From assembly GCA_041581635.1 (NCBI GenBank), contig JBFICW010000046.1:1-13162 (forward strand): a DNA stretch of 13,162 nt. The letters are read 5' to 3'. A program made the translations under genes and the position numbers. This document shows, piece by piece, positions 1-6,584 of the stretch. Under the pieces are notes generated by a model, which was given only the letters and a program-made list of their open reading frames with translations, searched no databases and was not told where the DNA came from. The first letter of the stretch is position 1. Every line of letters starts with the position of its first letter. This DNA comes from Porticoccus sp041581635 (GTDB lineage: Bacteria; Pseudomonadota; Gammaproteobacteria; Pseudomonadales; Porticoccaceae).

Positions 1-36
1 ATAACTGCTTATTCAATAGTCCTTATTATCTGTCGC

Positions 37-86
37 AGTGATTGTTATGCTGCGTTTGTGTGTAATAACGTCAAATAACAATCACT
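37..86 (+). promoter_or_regulatory. Perfect 12-bp inverted repeat abutting the DASS start codon
   Basis: AGTGATTGTTAT at 37-48 is exactly complementary to ATAACAATCACT at 75-86, with 26 bases between. The right arm ends at the base before the ATG at 87. No purine-rich Shine-Dalgarno sequence is visible before this start. If transcription begins upstream of 37, the leader could fold and hide the initiation region; alternatively the two arms are a spaced operator for a DNA-binding dimer. The repeat is seen directly; the function is inference. Confidence 0.5.
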
Positions 87-1550
87 ATGCCTTCAAACTA
101 TCTTCACCAAGGTATTCATCTCTTCCGCAAGCTCGCTTTGTTGGCGGGGCCGTTGTTAGCCCTGCTGGTTTACTCACTGGTACCGGAACGTGCGGCGGGC
201 CTGAATGGTGAAGAACTGGTGCTGGGTACGGCGGGCCGAGCTACTGCGGGCCTGGCTGTTTGGATGGCTCTGTGGTGGTTGACGGAAGCCACGTCGATTT
301 ATGCCACGGCACTATTGCCCTTGGCAATTATGCCTCTGGTGCAAATAGGGACGATAAGCGAGACCGCCAGCGCCTATGCCCACCCGCTTATTTTTCTGTT
401 TCTCGGCGGATTTATTCTGGCTCTAGCCCTTGAAAAATGGCACTTACATCACCGCTTCGCACTCACGGTATTACGATGCCTGGGCACTAAACCCACCACA
501 TTGGTGGGTGGTTTTATGTTTGTTTCGGCCACCCTCAGCATGTGGATCACCAATACTGCCACGACCTTGGTGATGCTGCCGATTTTGCTCAGTATTATTA
601 GCCTGCTGGACAAAGATGCCCCCAACCGCAAAAACTTCAGCCTTTGCCTGTTGCTGGGAGTTGCCTACGCCGCCTCGATAGGTGGCATAGGCACGATTGT
701 GGGCACGGTACCCAATATGTTTACGGTGTCTTTTATTCAAACTGAACTGGGCATTGAGATTGGTTTTGCCAAGTGGATGACCATTGGCTTACCCATTGTT
801 CTGGTGTTTGTCCCCGTGGCCTGGTTGTTACTGACGCGTTTTATTTACCCACCCGGCGAAGAGGCCATCGACCGATCTTTTCTCGACGCCGCACCGGAAC
901 CCTGGACCCGGGGAGCAAAGTGGACGCTGTTTATTTTTATACTGACCGCGCTCAGCTGGATCAGCCGCCCTCTGATGGTGAAATGGCCACCGCTAGCGAA
1001 TCTGACAGACACAGGCATTGCGATATTTGCCGCCCTGTTGCTGTTTACCATTCCGGTCGACTTTAAAAAACGCGAGTTTCTCATCGATTGGAATACGGCC
1101 ATCAAAATACCCTGGGGCGTGCTACTACTATTTGGTGGCGGTCTGGCTCTGGCCGGGGCTATTCGCTCCAGTGGGGTTGGTGAATTACTCGCCAGTCAAT
1201 TGGTCGGTTTGCAGGGTATTCCACCGCTGGTGATGACGCTACTTGTGGTTACGCTGATTATTTTTCTTACCGAATTAACCAGCAATACCGCCACGACCAC
1301 CGCACTGATACCCATCTTTGCGGTGATGGCAGAAGGGTTGGGAATTAACCCGCTAGCTATTATTCTGCCAGCGACTATTGCCGCTAGCTGCGCCTTTATG
1401 CTGCCAGTGGCAACACCCCCCAATGCCATTGTGTTTAGCTCTGACCTGATTCGTATTCCGCAGATGGCCAGGGCCGGTTTTTGGCTAAATATTACGGGGA
1501 TTCTGGTGATCAGCCTGCTGACCCAACTCACGTTAACCTATATTCTGTAG
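87..1550 (+). CDS. SLC13/DASS family anion:sodium symporter
   Basis: An inner-membrane transporter of the divalent anion:sodium symporter family, which takes up di- and tricarboxylates, sulfate or related anions with Na+. The 487 residues are strongly hydrophobic and match the usual family length. Both hallmark substrate/sodium loops are present: ITNTATT at about 154-160 (Thr in place of the commoner Ser of the SNT motif) and TSNTATT at about 398-404. Conserved LPVATPPNAIVF follows at 439-450. A charged cytosolic stretch lies at about 255-280. The ATG at 87 gives a normal N-terminus with a first membrane segment at about 14-32, although no Shine-Dalgarno sequence is evident and an inverted repeat abuts the codon. 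The next gene follows after 47 bp with no terminator, so co-transcription is possible. The substrate cannot be told from sequence: dicarboxylate is the default guess and sulfate the alternative. Family assignment is secure. Confidence 0.93.
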   Translation: MPSNYLHQGIHLFRKLALLAGPLLALLVYSLVPERAAGLNGEELVLGTAGRATAGLAVWMALWWLTEATSIYATALLPLAIMPLVQIGTISETASAYAHPLIFLFLGGFILALALEKWHLHHRFALTVLRCLGTKPTTLVGGFMFVSATLSMWITNTATTLVMLPILLSIISLLDKDAPNRKNFSLCLLLGVAYAASIGGIGTIVGTVPNMFTVSFIQTELGIEIGFAKWMTIGLPIVLVFVPVAWLLLTRFIYPPGEEAIDRSFLDAAPEPWTRGAKWTLFIFILTALSWISRPLMVKWPPLANLTDTGIAIFAALLLFTIPVDFKKREFLIDWNTAIKIPWGVLLLFGGGLALAGAIRSSGVGELLASQLVGLQGIPPLVMTLLVVTLIIFLTELTSNTATTTALIPIFAVMAEGLGINPLAIILPATIAASCAFMLPVATPPNAIVFSSDLIRIPQMARAGFWLNITGILVISLLTQLTLTYIL

Positions 1551-1597
1551 CGCCATGTAGCCGCTGTGTGATTAGGCATGAATAGAGAGAGAGTTAC

Positions 1598-2047
1598 ATG
1601 CATATTTGGGTAGATGCAGATGCTTGCCCCAATCCGATTAAAGATATTCTGTTCAGGGCGGCCCAACGCTGCAAAGTCCCCCTGACGCTGGTGGCCAATC
1701 ACCACCTCAGCATTCCCAAATCGCCACTGATTAAATTTCAACAGGTGGAAAGCGGGTTTGATGTGGCCGATAACTACATCGCTCAGCGGGTTAATCCGGG
1801 CGATATTGTGGTTACTCAGGATATTCCCCTTGCCGCTGAAGTCATCGAAAAAAACACCGAGGTCATCAGCCCCAGAGGAGAGCATTACACCAAAGCCAAT
1901 ATTCGACAACGACTCGCCATGCGTAATCTGATGGAAGAGCTTCGCTCTATTGGGGAAGTGAGCGGAGGGCCCTCCAGCATGGGTAAATTGGAGCGCCAAC
2001 AATTTGCCAATGTACTGGATCGATTGTTAGCAAAAAAGGGGACGTAA
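1598..2047 (+). CDS. yaiI: YaiI/YqxD family protein (DUF188, UPF0178)
   Basis: A small cytosolic protein of the conserved DUF188/UPF0178 family, whose biochemical role is not established. The length of 149 residues is typical. The N-terminal signature VDADACPNPIK is at residues 5-15 with acidic residues D6 and D8. Further conserved acidic positions are in GFDVADNYI (53-61) and VTQDIPLA (72-79), followed by the glycine-rich VSGGPSSM (121-128). The pattern of spaced aspartates on an alpha/beta frame resembles metal-dependent PIN-like nucleases, but activity is inference. The purine-rich run AGAGAGAG about 6 bases before the ATG serves as ribosome binding site. The gene lies 47 bp after the transporter and about 140 bp before deaD, with no functional link to either visible. 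Recognition of the family is strong; use of the E. coli symbol is by homology only. Confidence 0.93.
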   Translation: MHIWVDADACPNPIKDILFRAAQRCKVPLTLVANHHLSIPKSPLIKFQQVESGFDVADNYIAQRVNPGDIVVTQDIPLAAEVIEKNTEVISPRGEHYTKANIRQRLAMRNLMEELRSIGEVSGGPSSMGKLERQQFANVLDRLLAKKGT

Positions 2048-2060
2048 AAGGCTGTACAAC

Positions 2061-2123
2061 CACCCTAAAATCAGCAGTAACCACGGGGTGTTCATCACTA
2101 ATAATTCTTTCTATTTCAGGGTG
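2061..2123 (+). repeat. Inverted repeat between yaiI and deaD
   Basis: CACCCTAAAAT at 2061-2071 and ATTTCAGGGTG at 2113-2123 are complementary at 10 of 11 positions, with 41 bases between. The left arm starts 13 bases after the yaiI stop. There is no T-run behind it, so it is not a standard intrinsic terminator. It may be a processing or anti-readthrough structure in a yaiI transcript, or chance. Confidence 0.3.
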
Positions 2124-2136
2124 ATAGGCGTATACT
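2108..2136 (+). promoter_or_regulatory. Candidate sigma70 promoter of deaD
   Basis: TATACT at 2131-2136 matches the -10 consensus at five of six bases. A poor -35 element, TTTCTA, lies 17 bp upstream at 2108-2113. The predicted start near 2143 gives a leader of about 40 nt, much shorter than the long cold-shock leader known for E. coli deaD. Supported only by pattern. Confidence 0.35.
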
Positions 2137-2184
2137 TCGGCCCCCTAATTCTATCCATCTCCAAGCAAACAGGTCACCCCCCCT

Positions 2185-3966
2185 ATGTCATCCCCCGATT
2201 TTGAATCACTAGGCATCGCCAGTCCGGTGCTTAAAGCCGTTCAACAACTGGGGTATGAACAGCCCTCACCGATTCAAGCACAAAGCATTCCAATACTCCT
2301 GAACGGAGAAAATCTGCTTGGCGTAGCCCAAACGGGTACCGGTAAAACCGCAGCATTTGCGCTACCGCTGTTGAGCCGTATTAACAGCGCGCAAAAGACT
2401 CCACAGATTTTAGTGCTGACGCCAACTCGCGAGCTGGCTATCCAGGTGGCGGAAGCCTTTCAAACCTACGCCAGAAACCTGAAAGGGTTTCATGTGCTGC
2501 CTATCTATGGTGGAACAGATATGCGTGGGCAACTTCGCGGCCTGGAACGTGGTGCACAGGTTATTGTCGGCACCCCCGGACGAATTCTCGACCACATTCG
2601 TCGTCGCAGCTTGAAGCTCAATGAGCTCAACGGGCTGGTACTAGATGAAGCCGATGAAATGCTACGCATGGGCTTTATCGACGATGTGGAAACTATTCTG
2701 GCAGAGACTCCTGGCACCTGTCAGAGGGCTCTGTTCTCTGCAACCATGCCACCCGCCATTCGCAGAGTGGTTAAAAAGTATTTGGGTGACGCTAAAGAAG
2801 TCAGCATTGAAGCCAAGACCAAAACCGTTGAACGTATTACCCAGCGTTATCTGATCGTCAAAGGCCATCAAAAGATGGATGCTCTGACGCGGATTCTCGA
2901 GGTAGAAGAATTTGACGGTATGATCATCTTCGTGCGGACAAAGTCTGCCACCGCAGAAGTCGCCGAAAAGCTTGAAGCCCGAGGTTTCTCGGCTGCGGCA
3001 CTCAATGGCGACCTTAGTCAAACTCTGCGCGAACGCACGGTTAACCGCCTCAAAAAAGGTCAAGTAGATATTGTAGTGGCAACCGATGTTGCGGCTCGAG
3101 GCCTTGATGTAGAGCGTATCAGCCACGTTGTGAACTATGACATCCCTTATGACAACGAAGCTTACGTACACCGCATAGGGCGTACTGGGCGTGCTGGTCG
3201 CGAGGGTCAAGCTATTCTGTTTGTGGCACCCAAAGAAACCAGACTACTTCGCTCTATCGAGCAATCCACCAGACAAAAACTCACCGTCATGGAGCTACCT
3301 ACCGGCGCGCAAGTGAGCGACCAGCGAGTTCAGCAGTTTCAGAGTCGCATTCTGGAAGACCTCGAAACCAACAACCTGGATCAATTCCGCTCATTACTGG
3401 AAAAGCTCGCCGAAGATAACGGTGTCTCGATGACCGACATTGCCGCGGCACTCACCTGCCAGCTGCAACAGGAAAGGCCTTTATTCCCTAAACTTGCCCC
3501 ACTGGAAACGGGTGGCAGGGGCAGAGAGAGATCAGAGCGCAGCGATCGAAGGGATAGACCTGAGCGGGGCGATAAGCGCGAGAGAGGCGGCAGAAAAGAA
3601 CAAGATAGCCGCCCACGCCGCGACAACAAACACCTCGACGACATTGAAATGGTTACCTACCGAATGGAAGTGGGCAAAAATCATGGCGTGATGCCAAAGG
3701 ACATTGTTGGCGCCATTGCCAATGAAGCCGGCATCGAAAGCAAAAATATTGGCCGCATTAAGCTGGACGACGACCATAGCACTGTGGATCTTCCCGAGGG
3801 GATGCCGAAGGAAATCTTCAACCACCTGAGAAACAAAGTCCGAGTTTGCCAACAGCCGATGAAGCTCAGCCTTGTCGAGGCCAGCAAGCCCAGAAAACGC
3901 TCTACCGAGGAAAAGCCAAGAGGTAAAAAACCTTCCGCCCCACGCAAGAGCAACCGCAGCAAATAA
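2185..3966 (+). CDS. deaD: DEAD-box ATP-dependent RNA helicase, DeaD/CsdA type
   Basis: An ATP-dependent RNA helicase; in E. coli the homologue helps 50S ribosome assembly, mRNA decay and cold adaptation. All core motifs are present in order: Q motif around 24-36, AQTGTGKT (48-55), PTRELA (80-85), TPGR (130-133), DEAD (154-157), SAT (185-187), then in RecA domain 2 IIFVRTK, ATDVAARGLD and HRIGRTGRAGR. A charged Arg/Asp/Glu/Gly-rich linker spans about 445-482. A DbpA-type RNA-binding fold follows at about 484-563 (TYRMEVGKNHGV through KLSLV), and a Lys/Arg-rich tail ends the protein. This architecture separates DeaD from RhlE, RhlB and SrmB. Length 593 compares with 629 in E. coli. AGG at 2171-2173 is a plausible Shine-Dalgarno, separated from the ATG by a run of seven C. 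Unlike in enterics, pnp and nlpI are not adjacent. A hairpin follows the stop. Confidence 0.95.
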   Translation: MSSPDFESLGIASPVLKAVQQLGYEQPSPIQAQSIPILLNGENLLGVAQTGTGKTAAFALPLLSRINSAQKTPQILVLTPTRELAIQVAEAFQTYARNLKGFHVLPIYGGTDMRGQLRGLERGAQVIVGTPGRILDHIRRRSLKLNELNGLVLDEADEMLRMGFIDDVETILAETPGTCQRALFSATMPPAIRRVVKKYLGDAKEVSIEAKTKTVERITQRYLIVKGHQKMDALTRILEVEEFDGMIIFVRTKSATAEVAEKLEARGFSAAALNGDLSQTLRERTVNRLKKGQVDIVVATDVAARGLDVERISHVVNYDIPYDNEAYVHRIGRTGRAGREGQAILFVAPKETRLLRSIEQSTRQKLTVMELPTGAQVSDQRVQQFQSRILEDLETNNLDQFRSLLEKLAEDNGVSMTDIAAALTCQLQQERPLFPKLAPLETGGRGRERSERSDRRDRPERGDKRERGGRKEQDSRPRRDNKHLDDIEMVTYRMEVGKNHGVMPKDIVGAIANEAGIESKNIGRIKLDDDHSTVDLPEGMPKEIFNHLRNKVRVCQQPMKLSLVEASKPRKRSTEEKPRGKKPSAPRKSNRSK

Positions 3967-3983
3967 TCAAATTGAACAGAAAC

Positions 3984-4013
3984 GAATCAGGGGACTAAAT
4001 TGCCCCCTGATTC
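3984..4013. terminator. Bidirectional terminator-like hairpin between converging genes
   Basis: GAATCAGGGG at 3984-3993 pairs perfectly with CCCCTGATTC at 4004-4013 across a 10-base loop. It lies between the deaD stop (3966) and the stop of the convergent DUF4864 gene (4031). The plus side is followed only by the weakly T-rich ACTTTAC. The minus side is followed by a T-rich stretch reading GTTTCTGTTCAATTT, so it may work better for the minus-strand gene. Confidence 0.7.
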
Positions 4014-4030
4014 ACTTTACACAGATCTCA

Positions 4031-4480
4031 TTAAGCCGATGTTCCCTGATAGGGATACATAAGAACATTAGACACCTTCCAGCTTTGGTCTTGCTGCTGA
4101 CTCAGGGTATAGATCACCTGCCATAGCTGACGCGTTGCATCTGAAATGATCAACTCTTGATAGACCTCGCCTTCAGACATCATGCTCCTGCCAAAAAAAT
4201 AGGATGCAGGCCGATAAAGTGGCTCGTAACCACTTTTTACCATGTTGATAAAAATATCAACGGTGGGGAACGCCTGCCTCACATTGGGTGCCGCAAATTC
4301 ATAGGCAGCATTATGATCGTCTGATTTAAACGCTAAAATCTGTCCATTAATAACCAACTGAATTGCCTTTAAATCAGCCTCTTCCACAACCGATTCAGCC
4401 AAAGCCTGGGGATTTACAACAAGCAACAGCAATACTGTCACCACGGCACAACCCATTTTATTTCTAGTATTGCCTCTCAT
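4031..4480 (-). CDS. DUF4864 domain protein with signal peptide
   Basis: A small exported protein of unknown function. Residues 1-28 look like a signal peptide: basic start, hydrophobic core at about 11-22, and an ALA cleavage motif at 26-28. The mature part (about 120 residues) carries the DUF4864 pattern: an Ile-Gln-rich first helix with IxxQIxAFxxDD-like spacing (about 40-55), AYEFAAP (60-66), then FINMVKSGYEPLYRP, and a final strand region with WKVSNVLMYP. The fold is probably NTF2/SnoaL-like (alpha plus beta), by inference from the pattern. AGGA seven bases before the ATG at 4480 supports this start over the internal Met at residue 9. It follows aceF on the same strand after a 428-bp gap, so it is probably a separate transcription unit. 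The domain family is recognised from memory; no enzymatic role can be assigned. Confidence 0.85.
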   Translation of the reverse strand: MRGNTRNKMGCAVVTVLLLLVVNPQALAESVVEEADLKAIQLVINGQILAFKSDDHNAAYEFAAPNVRQAFPTVDIFINMVKSGYEPLYRPASYFFGRSMMSEGEVYQELIISDATRQLWQVIYTLSQQQDQSWKVSNVLMYPYQGTSA

Positions 4481-4756
4481 ATCTGTATCCTGCGCTACTA
4501 AGTTATTTAGTTGCTTACCGTTAAAAAGAGTACCTATTTATTCATATATATACGCATAGGCTTAGGCACAGCAAGCTGCAGAATGGTTCCTTATGCCCAC
4601 CGCAAGTAAACGCTATTAAAGAACACTTCCCATAGAACCAAGAGTGATAATGATGGCCGCCTACCCCAACCCACCGATTGCGATCGCAACGCGGCATAGC
4701 GCGACACGACCAGCGCAGCCAAACAGACCTGCAGGGTTTATTGCGGGCAAAAGATA

Positions 4757-4860
4757 AAAAGCGCACAACCTCCAACAGAAACAAACCCGCTATTAAAAAC
4801 CGGTCTGCTTCTTCAGGCGTTGAAAAGCGCAGTGTTACAGAACAAACAGGCCGCTTAATA
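4757..4860. repeat. Degenerate direct repeat, two copies
   Basis: Two imperfect copies of a roughly 40-base unit lie at about 4757-4796 and 4823-4860, about 62-66 bases apart. Shared blocks in order are AAAAGCGCA (4757-4765 and 4823-4831), ACAGAA plus CAAAC (from 4775 and 4837) and CCGCT followed by an AT-rich end. Small insertions and deletions separate the blocks. It may be a relic of a duplication or of a dispersed repeat; its origin is not recognised. Confidence 0.4.
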
Positions 4861-4879
4861 GCAGCCCAGGGTTAGAAAT

Positions 4880-4908
4880 GAGCCCCAAGGCCCTACGCTA
4901 AACAGCGC
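4880..4908 (-). terminator. Two small hairpins just after the aceF stop
   Basis: Read on the minus strand, the base after the aceF stop begins GCGCT-GTTT-AGCGT (4908-4895, one G-T pair), then GGGCC-TTGG-GGCTC (4893-4880, one G-T pair) followed by ATTTC. The stems are only 5 bp and the T-run is short, so termination here would be weak. Confidence 0.3.
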
Positions 4909-6570
4909 TTATAAAGCCAGCCGCCGAGTATCACTTAACTCACTGACCAGGAAGGTAAAAAACCGACCGCAAACAGCGCCGTTTATAACGCGGTGATCAT
5001 AGGACACACTAAGCGGCAACATCATGCGCGGCATAAACTCGGAACCATTCCAAACAGGTTTCACCTGAGATTTGGAGACCCCCAGAATAGCGACCTCTGG
5101 GGTGTTCACTATGGGCGTAAAACCGTTGCCACCAATAGCGCCCAGACTCGATATGGTGAAACAGCCGCCTTGCATTTCAGCTGAGGACAGCTTGCCATCG
5201 CGTGCTTTAATCGCCATCTCATTGACCTCGCCGGCCAGCTGCCACATACCCTTCGTATCCACATCGCGGATGACCGGCACCACCAGACCACGGGGGGTAT
5301 CCACTGCGATACCAATGTGTACATATTTTTTTTGTACAAAACTCTCACCATCACTGGTGATAGAGCGATTGAATTCGGGATTGGCCTCAAGCGCACGAGC
5401 GCAGGCCTTTAGAAGAAATGGCAAGGGAGTCAAACGAGTCCCACGTTTTTCTGCCTCGCCCTTCAGCGACTTCCTAAACTCCTCGAGATCGGTAATATCG
5501 GCCTCATCGAATTGAGTAACATGAGGAACATTAAGCCAACTGCGCTGCATGTTTTTGGCGGTCAACTTTTGGATCTTGTTGAGTGAAATCGTTTCAATCT
5601 CGCCAAACTTGCTAAAATCTGTATCTTGCACAACGGGAATGCCTGAGCCTACTGCGGCCTCTTTAGGGCTCGACTCAGCTGTTGCTACCGCATTCTTAAC
5701 ATACGCATGAAGATCTTCTTTGAGAATACGACCCCGGGGCCCCGTGCCCGCGACTTTACGCAAATCGACACCTAATTCTCTTGCCAAGGCCCGGGATGCG
5801 GGTCCGGCATAAACATCAGAATCTGCATGGAGATCCTGCGGTTGCTCCAACTCAACGGTACTCTCAGCCTCAACTGGCGGCTCTGAATCAGGCCTACTCG
5901 ATGATGATGGGGAAGCGTCAGACACTTGCTCTGCTACCGGCGCATCAGATTGAGCCTCAACGGCACCCATCATCCGAGCGATGCTATCTCCAGTAACAAT
6001 TTTATCGCCCTCTTTCACGAGGATCTCCACCACTTCACCCCCAAAAGGCGCAGGGATGTCCATTGTCGCTTTGTCGCCCTCGACCACCAACAGGCTATCA
6101 CCTTCTGAAAGACGATCGCCCACCGAGACCACAATTTCTAATACTTCAACGGCATCGGTGGTACCGATATCCGGCAAATTGACGGGCTGCTCAACAGCCG
6201 TGCTAGCAGGGGGTAAGTCGACTTCAGGCTCAGGTTCAGACTTGTCGCTTTCAGCGTCAGAATCGACATCCTCTAGAGGTGTCTCTGGAGCAACCTCCTG
6301 ACTAGCCTCTACAACAGTATCAGCTTCACCGGCAGTCAGCTCGAGCTCAATAATCTCTGAACCCTCACTGACGGTATCCCCCTCCTTTACGATCACGGAC
6401 TTTACGACACCGCTTTTCGGACTGGGAACATCCATCGTGGCTTTATCTGACTCCAGTACAATCAAAGATTGCTCCAGCTCTACAACATCACCGGGAGCCA
6501 CACATAACTCGATGACTTCCACCGTCTCGGCACCGCCGAGGTCGGGTACTTGGATAATTTCAGTGGTCAC
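4909..6570 (-). CDS. aceF: Pyruvate dehydrogenase E2, dihydrolipoamide acetyltransferase
   Basis: The core subunit of the pyruvate dehydrogenase complex, moving the acetyl group from E1-bound thiamine through lipoyl-lysine to CoA. Numbered from the GTG at 6570 (553 residues), there are two lipoyl domains with lipoyl-lysine in SDKATMD (K43) and GDKATMD (K167), an E1/E3-binding domain at about 253-291 (VYAGPASRALARELGV), and the acetyltransferase domain from about 328. The catalytic motif is SYDHRVINGA with His526 and Asn530; Asn here is also the residue in Azotobacter vinelandii E2. Two lipoyl domains fit Pseudomonas/Azotobacter, against three in E. coli. The linkers are unusually acidic rather than Ala/Pro-rich. 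The frame stays open to a TTG at 6591 that overlaps the aceE stop, but homologues begin right before the first lipoyl strand, and GAGACGAG lies 8 bases before the GTG, so GTG was chosen. It lies 14 bp after aceE in one operon. Confidence 0.95.
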   Translation of the reverse strand: MTTEIIQVPDLGGAETVEVIELCVAPGDVVELEQSLIVLESDKATMDVPSPKSGVVKSVIVKEGDTVSEGSEIIELELTAGEADTVVEASQEVAPETPLEDVDSDAESDKSEPEPEVDLPPASTAVEQPVNLPDIGTTDAVEVLEIVVSVGDRLSEGDSLLVVEGDKATMDIPAPFGGEVVEILVKEGDKIVTGDSIARMMGAVEAQSDAPVAEQVSDASPSSSSRPDSEPPVEAESTVELEQPQDLHADSDVYAGPASRALARELGVDLRKVAGTGPRGRILKEDLHAYVKNAVATAESSPKEAAVGSGIPVVQDTDFSKFGEIETISLNKIQKLTAKNMQRSWLNVPHVTQFDEADITDLEEFRKSLKGEAEKRGTRLTPLPFLLKACARALEANPEFNRSITSDGESFVQKKYVHIGIAVDTPRGLVVPVIRDVDTKGMWQLAGEVNEMAIKARDGKLSSAEMQGGCFTISSLGAIGGNGFTPIVNTPEVAILGVSKSQVKPVWNGSEFMPRMMLPLSVSYDHRVINGAVCGRFFTFLVSELSDTRRLAL

Positions 6571-6584
6571 TATGGATTCTCGTC

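Larger units (their letters stand above)
4481..4908. other. 428-bp intergenic stretch without a convincing gene
   Basis: This region lies between aceF and the DUF4864 gene, both on the minus strand. It is AT-rich near the DUF4864 start (alternating TA at 4545-4551, a possible -10 region) and more GC-rich at 4670-4740. The minus strand has an open frame from 4542 to about 4871 (some 109 codons), but it has no ATG start near its beginning, no clear Shine-Dalgarno, and an amino acid mix rich in Cys, Arg and Trp that looks non-coding. A plus-strand frame at 4678-4875 is equally unconvincing. No tRNA or known RNA was recognised. It contains a degenerate direct repeat, listed separately. Confidence 0.6.

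Noticed and set aside
154..1550. DASS motif ITNTATT with Thr instead of Ser as a sign of a dead transporter
   Set aside because: Thr is a conservative change, the second SNT motif and LPVATPPNAIVF are intact, and the length is complete.
2662..3210. 182-codon minus-strand open frame inside deaD
   Set aside because: It lies wholly antisense to a fully conserved helicase core, has no ribosome binding site, and its translation resembles no family I know; it is a shadow of deaD codon use.
4542..4784. Possible 80-residue minus-strand gene starting at TTG
   Set aside because: The start is TTG without a clear Shine-Dalgarno. The composition is rich in Cys, Trp and Arg, and there is no recognised family. 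The frame is kept only as a note in the intergenic entry.
4978..4995. Asn instead of Asp in the AceF catalytic motif (HRVINGA)
   Set aside because: At first it looks like a lost catalytic residue, but Azotobacter vinelandii E2 also has Asn at this position, so it is a normal variant.
5326..5333. Run of eight T (A8 in the aceF mRNA) as a slippage or frameshift site
   Set aside because: The frame is intact through it (codons for Gln-Lys-Lys-Tyr), conserved sequence continues on both sides in the same frame, and no alternative product is evident.
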